This document shows, piece after piece, positions 23,897-32,979 of a stretch of DNA of 64,000 nt. The stretch is from positions 1 to 64,000 of the forward strand of contig JALHMT010000007.1 in the NCBI GenBank assembly GCA_022843905.1, in the 5' to 3' direction. How positions within the stretch are numbered: position 1 is the stretch's first letter; every line of letters begins with the position of its first letter. Under the pieces are notes generated by a model. It was not told the origin of the DNA. It searched no databases and saw only the letters and a list, made by a program, of their open reading frames with translations. This DNA is from Rubrivivax sp. (lineage in GTDB: Bacteria; Pseudomonadota; Gammaproteobacteria; Burkholderiales; Burkholderiaceae_C). A program made the translations under genes and the position numbers.

Positions 23897-25123
23897 TCAA
23901 CGAGGATCCATCCCGGCCCTGCCGCTGCGCGCCACGGCGCCGGCCCATCCGACCAGCAGCATCAGGGGCAGTGCGAACCTGACGTCGCGGAACACGGCAT
24001 TGAACAGCGCCGACAAGGCGATCGCTGTCCAGAGCATCAGCGCTGCAGCGCCTGCCGGCCCGCTTCGAGCGGCGCCGACGATCATCATGCCCAGCCAGGT
24101 GAGGAACAGCAGCAGACCCAGTGCGCCCGCCTGCACCGTGAACAGCATGAATTCATTGTGCGGCGTGGTGTGCACGGCCAGCGCCGTCTGCGGCGTCACC
24201 CGCGCCTGCCACAGCGTCTGCCAGCTGCCGGCCCCGTGGCCCAGCAGCGGCTTCTCGCGCACCATCTGGCTGGTCAGTTCCAGCATCCGCACCCGCTGGC
24301 CCCAGCTGGTGGCCACCTGGTCGTTCGACTGGTAGTGGCGCAGTTCAGCCACGCCCTCGGCAAAGCGCAGGCGGACGGTGTCCGACGCCTGCCAGCCCAG
24401 GGCCGCCGCCAGCACCACGGCCAGCAGACCCGCTGTCTTGCGAAGCAGCCCGCGCTGGGACGACAGGGCCCAGGCGAACAGCATCACGGGCAGAACGACC
24501 ATGCCGGTGCGACGGTCCTGCAGCACGAGCCCGGCCGCGGCCATGAGGGCGGCCAGCGAGGCCAGTACCCGCCAGTGCAGCATCGTCTGCCGCGAGGCCA
24601 GCCAGAGTCCCAGCACTGCACCCACCGCCAGCAGCAGCGAGGTCACGACCCGCTGGTTTCCTGTGGCCTCCAGGGTGGCCATCCAGATCAGGGCCGCCGG
24701 ATCGGTGGCCAGCAGACCCTGCGAACGCATCAGGAACAGCAGGCCGACGACGGCCGATGCCGCCACGAAGTGGCCCAGCGCCTGCTCCGCCACGCGCGGC
24801 GGGCACGCCGCCACGATCAAGGGCATCAGGGCGAGCAGAGAGTAGGTCCAGACGTGTGCCGCCACCCTGTTCCAGGGTGCCTGCGACCAAGCCGAGGAAA
24901 GCAGCATCAGCACGAGAAAGGCGGCCAGCCATCGCACGCCGGGCTCCTGCCAGTACGCTGCACCGCGGCCCCGCTGACGCAGAAGGTTCAGGCACAACAG
25001 GGCACAGCCGACATAGGCGATGTACTTGGCTCCGATCTGTGCATAGCAGGCCCAGGCCGCCAGCAGTGCGAACCAGCGCAGCAGGCGCTCGTCGGCGGTC
25101 GGTGCGGAAGGCAGGGTCTGCAT
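23897..25123 (-). CDS. O-antigen ligase family protein (WaaL/Wzy-like)
   Basis: 408 aa, with about ten to twelve membrane segments and one large periplasmic loop (about residues 240-330) containing LLGHGAGSWQTLW and TTPHNEFML, the His-containing stretch conserved in WaaL-type ligases. Such enzymes transfer undecaprenyl-linked glycan to lipid A-core, or to protein in related oligosaccharyltransferases. It sits between maf and yceD, which are usually close together in related genomes, so it looks inserted into a core block. It may serve the nearby glycan cluster. Confidence 0.85.
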   Translation of the reverse strand: MQTLPSAPTADERLLRWFALLAAWACYAQIGAKYIAYVGCALLCLNLLRQRGRGAAYWQEPGVRWLAAFLVLMLLSSAWSQAPWNRVAAHVWTYSLLALMPLIVAACPPRVAEQALGHFVAASAVVGLLFLMRSQGLLATDPAALIWMATLEATGNQRVVTSLLLAVGAVLGLWLASRQTMLHWRVLASLAALMAAAGLVLQDRRTGMVVLPVMLFAWALSSQRGLLRKTAGLLAVVLAAALGWQASDTVRLRFAEGVAELRHYQSNDQVATSWGQRVRMLELTSQMVREKPLLGHGAGSWQTLWQARVTPQTALAVHTTPHNEFMLFTVQAGALGLLLFLTWLGMMIVGAARSGPAGAAALMLWTAIALSALFNAVFRDVRFALPLMLLVGWAGAVARSGRAGMDPR

Positions 25124-25249
25124 GGAAGTTGGGCCGGCGACCGCGGAGGGGGCGGGCGGTCGAGGTTTCGACGCGGCGGGTTCCCTGGTCGGCGGCCGGC
25201 GATGTTACCCGGCACCCGCCAGGGCCGATGTCGCCGCTACACTGGCTTG

Positions 25250-25798
25250 ATGAAGGAGCAGGTGTTCGATCCCCACCGCCTGGACATGCGGGCGTTCGCG
25301 CGTGCCGGCATCGAGCTGGCGGGCCGTTGGCCGCAGGCGTCGTTGCCGCGCCTGGGTGAGGGCCTGCTCCCGATGGCCGATGGTGCCCCGGCCGTCGAAT
25401 GGAGGGCGCGCGGCGAGCAGCGCGAAGTGCGTGGCGGCTCGCACCAGGTGTGGTTGCATCTCACGGCCCGTACCACCGTGTCGATGGAGTGCCAGCGCTG
25501 CCTCATGCCCATGCTGCAGGAACTGGAGTTCGACCGTCATTTCATGTTTGCCCGTGACGAAGCCGAGGCCGCCCGTCTGGACGAGGAGAGCGAAGACGAC
25601 GTGCTGGTGATGGCCCGCCACCTGGATCTGACAGAACTGGTGGAGGACGAACTGATCCTGGCGCTGCCCATCGTGCCGCGTCACGAGGTCTGTCCGGAAC
25701 CTCTTTCGGCGCCGCCGGAAGAAGCTCCCGCCACCGAGGAGCGGCGCGAGAATCCTTTTGCTGCACTGGCGGCCTTGCGCCGCAGGACCACAGATTGA
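25250..25798 (+). CDS. yceD: YceD family (DUF177) 23S rRNA accumulation protein
   Basis: 182 aa. Conserved features are MECQRCLMPM with a Cys-x2-Cys pair near residue 82, the acidic stretch after it, and VEDELILALPIVPRHEVC. The ATG at 25250 begins MKEQVFDPHRLDMRAFA, a typical family start. YceD is needed for normal 23S rRNA levels and is almost always upstream of rpmF, as here. It is divergent from the O-antigen ligase gene. Confidence 0.9.
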   Translation: MKEQVFDPHRLDMRAFARAGIELAGRWPQASLPRLGEGLLPMADGAPAVEWRARGEQREVRGGSHQVWLHLTARTTVSMECQRCLMPMLQELEFDRHFMFARDEAEAARLDEESEDDVLVMARHLDLTELVEDELILALPIVPRHEVCPEPLSAPPEEAPATEERRENPFAALAALRRRTTD

Positions 25799-25818
25799 CC
25801 TGCCGCCACAAGCTCCCA

Positions 25819-25827
25819 TGGTATAGT
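25819..25827 (+). promoter_or_regulatory. Extended -10 promoter for rpmF-plsX-fab
   Basis: TGG-TATAGT (25819-25827) is an extended -10 element just after the yceD stop. The only -35-like hexamer nearby, TTGACC at 25795-25800, is 21 bp away, so the extended -10 probably does most of the work. Use of this promoter would give rpmF a leader of about 315 nt. Confidence 0.5.
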
Positions 25828-26150
25828 GCCGGGCTTTGCGGGATCGCCGGGGCGACCGCAATGGAGTGGGCGCAGCACCCGACGGTATGCCCCATGCCGA
25901 CCTCGTCCTTGCGTTTGGTACGTTTGGCACGTTTGGCGCACGGAATCCGCCGTGGTGCTTCGAGTCATCGCATCGATGGGTTTGACGGCAGTTCCGCGGT
26001 CTTCGCAAGCCTTCAAGGTCATGAGACCGGTCACGGGACGGGTCGCAGGGCCGGGCCCAGGCCAAGGACAGGGCGCTCGGACGCGCCCCAGATTGCAACG
26101 CTCATGTCTCCCGTTCGTGTTTCGGGAGACCAGATTCCCAGGAGTTATTC
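25828..26150 (+). promoter_or_regulatory. Long rpmF leader with three 9-bp direct repeats and a hairpin
   Basis: No gene is supported here. Three tandem 9-bp units lie at 25912-25938 (CGTTTGGTA, CGTTTGGCA, CGTTTGGCG). A perfect 8-bp stem, GTCTCCCG (26106-26113) with CGGGAGAC (26123-26130), has a 9-base loop and ends 20 bases before the rpmF ATG. The rpmF Shine-Dalgarno AGGAG is at 26140-26144. The repeats could bind a regulator; the hairpin could control rpmF translation or RNA processing. Confidence 0.5.
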
Positions 26151-26333
26151 ATGGCTGTCCAGCAGAACAAGAAGTCGCCATCCAAGCGCGGCATGCACCG
26201 GTCGCACAACGCAGTTGCTGCGCCTGGCACGGCGGTCGAAGCGACCACCGGCGAGACGCACCTGCGTCACCACATCAGCCCCAACGGCTTCTATCGCGGG
26301 CGCAAGGTCTTCAAGACCAAGGCAGACGCCTGA
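26151..26333 (+). CDS. rpmF: 50S ribosomal protein L32
   Basis: 60 aa. The sequence [20 protein letters not shown] followed by [18 protein letters not shown] is a full-length bacterial L32 of the zinc-independent type, with no Cys pairs. It has a strong Shine-Dalgarno AGGAG six bases before ATG 26151. It is the first gene of the fatty-acid synthesis operon that follows, a very conserved arrangement that couples ribosome and membrane synthesis. Confidence 0.97.
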   Translation: MAVQQNKKSPSKRGMHRSHNAVAAPGTAVEATTGETHLRHHISPNGFYRGRKVFKTKADA

Positions 26334-26367
26334 CCGCTTCAGCCGACGTTGCCTGTACGTCGCCGCT

Positions 26368-26397
26368 GGGCTGGCGTGCAACCCCAAGGTTGAGCCC
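26368..26397 (+). other. Intercistronic stem-loop between rpmF and plsX
   Basis: GGGCT (26368-26372) pairs with AGCCC (26393-26397), and CAACC (26379-26383) with GGTTG (26388-26392) around a CCAA loop; six bases are bulged on the 5' side. No T run follows, so it is more likely a message-stabilising or processing hairpin than a terminator. It could set rpmF levels apart from plsX. Confidence 0.45.
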
Positions 26398-26449
26398 CGC
26401 CTGAGCTGCCCCGGCGCTGAGCCCTGTTCTCGGCCAGGCGTCCTCACCC

Positions 26450-27535
26450 GTGTCACAGCCCACTGATCTCGCTCCGCTGCCGCTGGTTCGCCTGGCGGTG
26501 GATTGCATGGGTGGCGATCACGGCCCGGCGATCACCTTGCCGGCTTGCAGGAGCTTCCTCGACGCCCACCCCGAGGCCGAGCTGGTGCTCGTGGGTACGG
26601 CGGCTGCCATCGAGCCGGCACGAGCCTGGATGCGCTGCACCTTGGTGACGGCCCAGGACGTGGTGACGATGGACGACTCGGTCGAGATTGCGCTGCGCCG
26701 AAAGCGAGATTCGTCGATGCGCGTGGCCATCGCGCAGCTGAAGGCCGAGGCGGGCTCCGCACCTCTGGCCCACGCCTGTGTCTCGGCCGGCAACACCGGC
26801 GCGCTGATGGCGGTTGCACGTTATGTGCTGAAGACGCTGGACGGCATCGACCGCCCGGCCATCGCCACCGTGATGCCGAACCAGCTCGACCGCTACACCA
26901 CCGTGCTCGACCTGGGCGCGAACGTCGACTGCACGCCCGAACACCTGCTGCAGTTCGCGTTGATGGGCAGTGCGCTGGTGGCTGCCGTCGAGGGCAAGGC
27001 CGAACCCACCGTCGGCCTGCTGAACATCGGCGAGGAGATCATCAAGGGCAGCGAGACGATCAAGCGTGCCGCCGAGCTCCTGCGCCAGGCGGCGGCCGAG
27101 GGTCAACTCAACTTCCATGGCAACGTCGAGGGCAACGACATCTTCAAGGGCACGACCGACATCGTGGTGTGCGACGGCTTCGTCGGCAACGTTCTGCTGA
27201 AGACCTCCGAAGGCCTGGCCTCCATGCTCACCGAGTTCATCAAGCAGGAGTTCACGCGCAGCTGGCTCACCAAGGCAGCTGCACTGGTCGCGCTGCCCGT
27301 GCTGAAGCGGTTCAAGGCCCGTGTCGACCCGCGGCGCTACAACGGCGCCGCGCTGCTGGGCCTGCGCGGCCTGGTCTTCAAGAGCCATGGTTCGGCCGAT
27401 GCCTTCGCCTTCGAACAGGCGCTCAACCGCGCCTTCGACGCGGCCCGCAACCGCCTGCTCGAACGGGTGCAAGCCCGCATTGCGGAAACCGCCAGGGCGC
27501 TGCCGGCGGCACCCGACGCCCGGCAGGCTGCATGA
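26450..27535 (+). CDS. plsX: Phosphate acyltransferase PlsX
   Basis: 361 aa from GTG 26450. Family blocks include [44 protein letters not shown] and [14 protein letters not shown]. PlsX converts acyl-ACP and phosphate to acyl phosphate, the donor for PlsY in phospholipid synthesis, and acts at the inner membrane surface. Length and start agree with the family. Its stop overlaps the fabH start (ATGA). Confidence 0.96.
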   Translation: MSQPTDLAPLPLVRLAVDCMGGDHGPAITLPACRSFLDAHPEAELVLVGTAAAIEPARAWMRCTLVTAQDVVTMDDSVEIALRRKRDSSMRVAIAQLKAEAGSAPLAHACVSAGNTGALMAVARYVLKTLDGIDRPAIATVMPNQLDRYTTVLDLGANVDCTPEHLLQFALMGSALVAAVEGKAEPTVGLLNIGEEIIKGSETIKRAAELLRQAAAEGQLNFHGNVEGNDIFKGTTDIVVCDGFVGNVLLKTSEGLASMLTEFIKQEFTRSWLTKAAALVALPVLKRFKARVDPRRYNGAALLGLRGLVFKSHGSADAFAFEQALNRAFDAARNRLLERVQARIAETARALPAAPDARQAA

Positions 27536-28521
27536 ACGGGAACACCTTGAAGTATTCGCGCATCACCGGTACCGGCAGTCACCTGCCGCCCCGCAGACTG
27601 AGCAACGCAGACATGGTGGCCGATCTGGCACAGCGCGGCATCGAGACCAGCGACGACTGGATCGTCGAGCGCACCGGCATCCGCGCACGCCATTTCGCGG
27701 CACACGGCGTGACTTGCAGCGACATGGCGGTCGACGCCGCGCGGCATGCACTCGAGGCTGCCGGCCGCCGGCCTTCCGACATCGACCTCATCATCGTCGC
27801 CACGTCCACGCCCGACATGGTGTTTCCGTCCACCGCATGCCTGGTGCAGCAGAAACTGGGAGCCTTCGGCGGCGCGGCCTTCGACGTGCAGGCCGTCTGT
27901 TCGGGCTTCGTGTATGCGCTGACGGTGGCCGATTCCCTGATCCGCACCGGCGCCGCCACCCGCGCGCTGGTGATCGGCTCGGAGATCTTCTCGCGCATTC
28001 TCGACTTCGACGACCGCACCACCTGCGTGCTGTTCGGCGACGGTGCAGGTGCCGTGGTGCTCGAAGCCAGCGAACGGCCCGGCCTGCTGGCCAGCGAACT
28101 GCATGCCGACGGCCGGCACGTCGAGATCCTCTGCGTGCCGGGGACCGTCGCGGGCGGCAAGGTCACCGGCAACCCCTTGCTGCGCATGGACGGGCAGGCG
28201 GTCTTCAGGCTGGCCGTCAACGTGCTGGATAGCGTGGCACGCGCCGTGCTGGCCAAGGCCGGCAAGACCGAGGCCGACATCGACTGGCTGGTACCGCACC
28301 AGGCCAACATCCGCATCATGCAAGGCACGGCGCGCAAGCTGAAGCTGCCGCTGGACAAGCTCATCGCCACCGTGCACGAGCATGGCAACACGTCGGCCGC
28401 ATCGGTCCCGCTGGCACTCGACGTCGCGGTACGCGACGGCCGCATCAAGCCGGGACACACGGTGATGCTCGAAGGCGTGGGCGGCGGCTTCACCTGGGGT
28501 GCCGTGCTGCTCGACCTCTAG
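27532..28521 (+). CDS. fabH: Beta-ketoacyl-ACP synthase III
   Basis: 329 aa. The catalytic triad is Cys123 (AVCSGF), His256 (VPHQANIRI) and Asn286 (HGNTS). The C-terminal [15 protein letters not shown] is typical of FabH. It condenses acetyl-CoA with malonyl-ACP to start fatty acid chains. It is translationally coupled to plsX and followed 38 bp later by fabD. Confidence 0.97.
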   Translation: MNGNTLKYSRITGTGSHLPPRRLSNADMVADLAQRGIETSDDWIVERTGIRARHFAAHGVTCSDMAVDAARHALEAAGRRPSDIDLIIVATSTPDMVFPSTACLVQQKLGAFGGAAFDVQAVCSGFVYALTVADSLIRTGAATRALVIGSEIFSRILDFDDRTTCVLFGDGAGAVVLEASERPGLLASELHADGRHVEILCVPGTVAGGKVTGNPLLRMDGQAVFRLAVNVLDSVARAVLAKAGKTEADIDWLVPHQANIRIMQGTARKLKLPLDKLIATVHEHGNTSAASVPLALDVAVRDGRIKPGHTVMLEGVGGGFTWGAVLLDL

Positions 28522-28559
28522 GGCCACGGCGTCACCCACAAGAAGATACAGAGACAGAG

Positions 28560-29498
28560 ATGGCAGAGTTCGCTTTCGTCTTCCCCGGACAGGGTTCGCA
28601 GTCCGTCGGCATGCTCGACGCCTGGGGCGACCACCCCGCGGTCATCGCGACCTTGGCCGAGGCCTCGGCCGCACTCGGCGAGGACATCGGTCGGCTGATC
28701 CACGAGGGTCCGAAGGAGGCGCTGGAGCTCACCACCAACACGCAGCCGGTGATGCTGACGGCGGCCATCGCCTGCTATCGCGCATGGCGTGCCGAAGGCG
28801 GCCCCGCGCCCCTGGCCCTGGCCGGGCATTCGCTGGGCGAGTACAGCGCACTGGTGGCCGCAGGCGCGCTTTCGCTGGCCGACGCCGTGCCTCTGGTGCG
28901 CTTTCGCGCCATGGCCATGCAGGAGGCCGTGCCGGTCGGGGCCGGCGCCATGGCGGCCATCCTGGGTCTGGATGCCGACGTCGTGCGGGCCGGCTGTGTC
29001 CAGGTCGCGGGCGAGACCGGCGAGATCGTGGAGCCGGCCAACTTCAACGACCCCAGGCAGATCGTCATCGCCGGCAGCAAGGCGGGCGTGGACCGCGCCT
29101 GTGAAGTGCTGAAGGGCCTGGGCGCCAAGCGTGCCCTGCCGCTGGCCGTGTCGGCGCCGTTCCACTCGTCATTGATGAAGCCCGCCGCCGAACGGCTGAA
29201 GGACAAGCTGGCGACGGCCAAGATCGCCACGCCCGCGATTCCGGTGGTCAACAACATCGACGTGGCTGCGCCGGTCGAACCGGCGGCCATCCGCGACGCG
29301 CTCTACCGCCAGGCTTTCGGCCCCGTGCGCTGGGTCGAGGTGGTGGCGGCCTTGCGCGCCCGGGGCGCCACCCACATCTTCGAGTGCGGCCCCGGCAAGG
29401 TGCTGTCCGGATTGAATCGCCGCATCGACGCGGCCATCGTCACCGCCACCGTGCTCGACGCGGCCTCGCTGGCCGAAGCCAAGGGGTTGCTGCAATGA
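28560..29498 (+). CDS. fabD: Malonyl-CoA:ACP transacylase
   Basis: 312 aa. FVFPGQGSQSVGML opens the protein, and the nucleophile elbow GHSLGE puts the catalytic Ser at residue 91; AVSAPFHSSLM carries the active-site His. FabD loads malonyl onto ACP for FabH and FabF. The start at ATG 28560 lies after a weak purine-rich stretch. The stop overlaps fabG (ATGA at 29495). Confidence 0.96.
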   Translation: MAEFAFVFPGQGSQSVGMLDAWGDHPAVIATLAEASAALGEDIGRLIHEGPKEALELTTNTQPVMLTAAIACYRAWRAEGGPAPLALAGHSLGEYSALVAAGALSLADAVPLVRFRAMAMQEAVPVGAGAMAAILGLDADVVRAGCVQVAGETGEIVEPANFNDPRQIVIAGSKAGVDRACEVLKGLGAKRALPLAVSAPFHSSLMKPAAERLKDKLATAKIATPAIPVVNNIDVAAPVEPAAIRDALYRQAFGPVRWVEVVAALRARGATHIFECGPGKVLSGLNRRIDAAIVTATVLDAASLAEAKGLLQ

Positions 29499-30229
29499 GT
29501 GAATCGCGCATCGCGCTCGTCACCGGGGCCTCTCGCGGCATCGGCCGCGCCATCGCGGCCAGGCTGGCAGACCAGGGATTCCAGGTGATAGGCACCGCCA
29601 CCACGCAGGCCGGTGCGGCGGCGGTCGACGCCGCGCTGGCGCCGTCGGGCGGGGCCGGGCTGTGCCTGAACGTCACCGATGCCGCAGCGGTCGACGCTGC
29701 CGTCGAGGCGCTGGTCAAGCAGCGCGGGGGCCTGCACGTGCTGGTCAACAACGCCGGCATCACGCGCGACCAGCTCGCCATGCGCATGAAGGACGACGAC
29801 TGGGACGCGGTGATGGACACCAATCTGAGAGCCGTCTTCCGCCTGTCGCGCGCCGTGATGCGGCCGATGATGAAGCAGCGCTACGGCCGCATCATCAACA
29901 TCACCTCGGTGGTCGGCGCCAGCGGCAATCCGGGGCAGGCCAACTACGCGGCGGCCAAGGCCGGCGTGGCCGGCATGACACGCTCGCTGGCGCGCGAGCT
30001 CGGCAGCCGCAACATCACCGTCAACTGCATCGCGCCGGGCTTCATCGGCACCGACATGACCGACGCGCTGCCCGAGGCGCAGCGGGCCGCGCTGCTGCAG
30101 CAGATTCCACTGGGCCGGCTGGGTACGCCCGAGGAGATTGCGCATGCCGTGGCCTTCCTCGCGTCGCCCGGGGCGGGTTACATCACCGGCACGGAACTGC
30201 ACGTCAACGGTGGCATGTTCATGAATTGA
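29495..30229 (+). CDS. fabG: 3-oxoacyl-ACP reductase
   Basis: 244 aa short-chain dehydrogenase. The NADP-binding motif TGASRGIG is at residues 10-17, NNAG at 85-88, and the catalytic set is Ser138, Tyr151 and Lys155 (YAAAKAG). FabG reduces beta-ketoacyl-ACP in the elongation cycle. Coupled to fabD by ATGA; about 100 bp with a hairpin separates it from acpP. Confidence 0.96.
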   Translation: MSESRIALVTGASRGIGRAIAARLADQGFQVIGTATTQAGAAAVDAALAPSGGAGLCLNVTDAAAVDAAVEALVKQRGGLHVLVNNAGITRDQLAMRMKDDDWDAVMDTNLRAVFRLSRAVMRPMMKQRYGRIINITSVVGASGNPGQANYAAAKAGVAGMTRSLARELGSRNITVNCIAPGFIGTDMTDALPEAQRAALLQQIPLGRLGTPEEIAHAVAFLASPGAGYITGTELHVNGGMFMN

Positions 30230-30234
30230 ATGAA

Positions 30235-30256
30235 GACCCGCGCCGGTGCGCGGGTC
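30235..30256 (+). other. Stem-loop between fabG and acpP
   Basis: A perfect 9-bp stem GACCCGCGC (30235-30243) / GCGCGGGTC (30248-30256) closes a CGGT tetraloop. No T run follows, so it is a weak terminator at most. It may allow partial read-through or protect the acpP message, which needs to be much more abundant than fabG. Confidence 0.6.
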
Positions 30257-30286
30257 GAGCAAGCAGACCGGCATGGGCCCCGCCGG

Positions 30287-30292
30287 TAGAAT
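30287..30292 (+). promoter_or_regulatory. Candidate acpP promoter -10
   Basis: TAGAAT at 30287-30292 lies 37 bp before acpP. The sequence 17 bp upstream, CAGACC, is only a partial -35 match. A separate acpP promoter is expected, because ACP is made in excess over the other fatty acid enzymes. The acpP Shine-Dalgarno GGAGGAG lies at about 30319-30325. Confidence 0.45.
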
Positions 30293-30328
30293 CGCGGGCT
30301 GTTTTCCGACCACACTCCTGGAGGAGTC

Positions 30329-30568
30329 ATGAGCGATATCGAAGCACGTGTCAAGAAGATCATCGCCGAGCAACTCGGCGTTCCCGAGTCCGACGTCACG
30401 AATGAGAAGGCCTTCGTGGCCGATCTGGGTGCGGACTCTCTCGACACGGTCGAACTGGTGATGGCCCTCGAGGACGAGTTCGGCATCGAGATTCCCGACG
30501 AAGAGGCCGAGAAGATCACCACCGTCCAGTTGGCGATCGACTACGCGGTCAACCACCCGAAGGGCTGA
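30329..30568 (+). CDS. acpP: Acyl carrier protein
   Basis: 79 aa, acidic. The phosphopantetheine site is Ser37 in GADSLD. Full-length match to bacterial ACP, including [16 protein letters not shown]. It carries growing acyl chains between PlsX, FabH, FabD, FabG and FabF, all encoded here. AcpS, which attaches its prosthetic group, is encoded further on at 43412-43816. Very strong Shine-Dalgarno just upstream. Confidence 0.98.
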   Translation: MSDIEARVKKIIAEQLGVPESDVTNEKAFVADLGADSLDTVELVMALEDEFGIEIPDEEAEKITTVQLAIDYAVNHPKG

Positions 30569-30575
30569 CGGCGGC

Positions 30576-31820
30576 ATGTCGCGGCGCAGGGTTGTCGTCA
30601 CGGGCCTGGGGCTGATCAGCCCTGTCGGCAACACCGTTGCCGAGGGCTGGTCACAGCTCGTGGCCGGGCAGTCCGGCATCGACCGCATCACGCGGTTCGA
30701 CGCCACGGGGCTGCCGTGCCAGATCGCCGGTGAGGTCAAGGGCTTCAATGTCGAGGAGGTGATTCCGGGCAAGGAAGCCCGCCACATGGATACCTTCATC
30801 CACTACGGCCTGGCCGCTGCCGTGCAGGCCGTGACCGATGCCGGACTGCCGCACGGGGAAGCCCTGGACGAACTGCAGGCCGAGCGCATCGGCTGCATGG
30901 TCGGCTCGGGCATCGGCGGTCTGCCGATGATCGAGCAGACGCACGAGGACTACCGGCAACGGGGTGCCCGCCGCATTTCGCCCTTCTTCGTACCGGCCTC
31001 CATCATCAACATGATCTCGGGCCACATCTCCATCCGCTACGGATACACGGGGCCGAACATGGCCATCGTGACGGCCTGCACCACCGGCCTGCACTGCATC
31101 GGCGCGGCGGGGCGTCTCATCGAGTACGGCGACGCCGACGTGATGATCGCGGGCGGCGCGGAGTCGACGGTGTCACCGCTGGGCATCGGCGGCTTCGCAG
31201 CTGCGCGGGCGCTGTCCACCAGGAACGACGATCCGAAGGCCGCCTCCCGCCCCTGGGACAAGGACCGCGACGGATTCGTCCTGGGCGAGGGGGCAGGCGT
31301 GCTGGTGCTGGAGGAATACGAGCATGCCAAGGCCCGTGGCGCGAGGATCTACGCCGAACTGGCGGGTTTCGGGCTCGGTGCAGATGCCTTCCACATGACC
31401 GCGCCCAACGTCGACGGTCCCAAGCGCTCGATGCTGGCGGCCCTGCGCAATGCCGGCGCGAATGCCGGCGACGTCCACTACCTCAACGCACATGGCACCT
31501 CCACGCCCCTGGGCGACCTGAACGAGACCAACGCCATCAAGCTGGCGCTGGGCGAGCACGCCCGCAAGGTGGTGGTCAATTCCACCAAGTCGATGACCGG
31601 GCACCTGCTGGGTGGCGCCGGCGGCATCGAATCGGTGTTCACGGTGCTCGCCGTGCACCACCAGGTCAGCCCGCCGACGATCAACATCTTCAACCAGGAT
31701 CCTGAGTGCGATCTGGACTACTGCGCCAACGAAGCGCGCAGCATGAGGATCGACGTCGCCATGAAGAACAACTTCGGATTCGGCGGCACCAACGGGACCC
31801 TGGTGTTCCGGCGCGTCTGA
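30576..31820 (+). CDS. fabF: Beta-ketoacyl-ACP synthase II
   Basis: 414 aa. The catalytic Cys168 is in VTACTTG, and the two active-site His residues are in NAHGTSTP and MTGHLLGGAGG. VTGLGLISPVGNT opens the protein. FabF elongates acyl-ACP with malonyl-ACP. It starts seven bases after acpP, a standard pairing, and completes the fatty acid operon. Confidence 0.97.
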   Translation: MSRRRVVVTGLGLISPVGNTVAEGWSQLVAGQSGIDRITRFDATGLPCQIAGEVKGFNVEEVIPGKEARHMDTFIHYGLAAAVQAVTDAGLPHGEALDELQAERIGCMVGSGIGGLPMIEQTHEDYRQRGARRISPFFVPASIINMISGHISIRYGYTGPNMAIVTACTTGLHCIGAAGRLIEYGDADVMIAGGAESTVSPLGIGGFAAARALSTRNDDPKAASRPWDKDRDGFVLGEGAGVLVLEEYEHAKARGARIYAELAGFGLGADAFHMTAPNVDGPKRSMLAALRNAGANAGDVHYLNAHGTSTPLGDLNETNAIKLALGEHARKVVVNSTKSMTGHLLGGAGGIESVFTVLAVHHQVSPPTINIFNQDPECDLDYCANEARSMRIDVAMKNNFGFGGTNGTLVFRRV

Positions 31821-31825
31821 CCGCC

Positions 31826-32326
31826 ATGCGCCTCGCGCCGGCCGTCAGCGTGACGGCTTCGAACGCCGGGGTGTGGCGCGGGCTGCAGGTGCTGCTGCCA
31901 GCGGCATCGGCCGGGGTCGGCGCAGCCTGGGCGGCGCTTCATCTCGGCGCGAGTCCCGTTGCCGCCCTCGGCTGGGCGGCGTGCAGCGCGATGGCGGCAG
32001 CGGCCCTGGTCTGGCGGTGGCTCCCGGCACAGCCGGTTCATCTGCGCTGGACGGGATCGGCCTGGCAAGTGACTCCGGGCGGCCGCGACACGTTCATCGA
32101 CCTGCAGTCGGCCGAAGTGGCGATCGATTTCGGAACCCTGCTGTTGCTGCGCCTGCGCCCCGCATCGGCCGCAACAGGCCTGACGGGCTCCGGCACCCTG
32201 CTCTGGATCGCCGTGACGCGTCTGGAAGCGGGCCCTGACTTTCGCGCGCTCTGCGTGGCTCTCTATGCCGCCGACCTCGGTCGCGAGCCGCCGACCGGGG
32301 TCGCCGACGGGCTGCCGGCCCGCTGA
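31826..32326 (+). CDS. Small membrane protein of unknown function (YgfX-like topology)
   Basis: 166 aa. Two hydrophobic segments near the N-terminus (about residues 18-40 and 46-66) are followed by a soluble beta-rich domain starting LRWTGSAWQVTPGG. This layout resembles YgfX-type proteins, but I could not confirm homology. It sits six bases after fabF and five before rpoE and is probably co-transcribed with both. Genes of this kind are often found at this point in betaproteobacteria. Function unknown. Confidence 0.7.
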   Translation: MRLAPAVSVTASNAGVWRGLQVLLPAASAGVGAAWAALHLGASPVAALGWAACSAMAAAALVWRWLPAQPVHLRWTGSAWQVTPGGRDTFIDLQSAEVAIDFGTLLLLRLRPASAATGLTGSGTLLWIAVTRLEAGPDFRALCVALYAADLGREPPTGVADGLPAR

Positions 32327-32331
32327 TCCGC

Positions 32332-32940
32332 ATGGCCGACGCCGACGCCGACAGCCTGCTGGTCGAGCGCGTCAAGCGCGGCGACCAGCGTGCGTTCGAG
32401 TTGCTGGTGATCAAGTACCAGCGCCGCATCGAACGCCTGATTGGCCGCATGGTGCGCGACAGCGACCTGGTGCAGGACATCGCTCAGGAGACCTTCATCC
32501 GCGCCTACCGCGCGCTGCCGCAGTTCCGCGGTGAGTCGGCGTTCTACACCTGGCTGTACCGGATCGCGGTCAACACCGCCAAGAAGGCGCTGGTCGATCT
32601 CAAGCGCGACCTGCTGGTGTCGGAAGGTTCGATGACCGTTTCCGATGACGGTGATGAAACTTCACGGATCGAGAATGAACTAACCGACGGCGAGACACCC
32701 GAAGCACTGCTGGCCAGCAAGGAAATCGCCACGGCGGTGAATGCGGCGATCGAAGCGCTGTCGGAAGACCTGCGGCAGGCCATCACCCTGCGGGAGATCG
32801 AAGGCTTGAGCTATGAAGAAATCGCCGAAGTCATGAACTGCCCCATAGGCACCGTACGGTCCCGGATCTTCCGTGCCCGTGAGGCCATTGCCACGCGACT
32901 GCGCCCGCTGCTGGATACTCGAGACGGCGCCCGCTGGTAG
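32332..32940 (+). CDS. rpoE: RNA polymerase sigma-E factor
   Basis: 202 aa ECF sigma factor. Region 2 contains QRAFELLVIKYQRRI, DIAQETFIRAYRAL and FYTWLYRIAVNTAKK. Region 4 contains TLREIEGLSYEEIAEVMNCP and GTVRSRIFRAREAI, the -35-recognition helix-turn-helix. Length and sequence match RpoE/AlgU. It directs the envelope stress regulon and is held inactive by the membrane-bound RseA encoded next. Confidence 0.96.
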   Translation: MADADADSLLVERVKRGDQRAFELLVIKYQRRIERLIGRMVRDSDLVQDIAQETFIRAYRALPQFRGESAFYTWLYRIAVNTAKKALVDLKRDLLVSEGSMTVSDDGDETSRIENELTDGETPEALLASKEIATAVNAAIEALSEDLRQAITLREIEGLSYEEIAEVMNCPIGTVRSRIFRAREAIATRLRPLLDTRDGARW

Positions 32941-32979
32941 CTGCTCGAAACACGGCCTGCTCAACATGAGTCTGCAACG

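Noticed and set aside
25826..26404. 192-codon frame across the rpmF leader and rpmF
   Set aside because: It reads rpmF in a wrong frame, has Pro/Arg/Gly-rich composition and no Shine-Dalgarno; the leader is better seen as non-coding.
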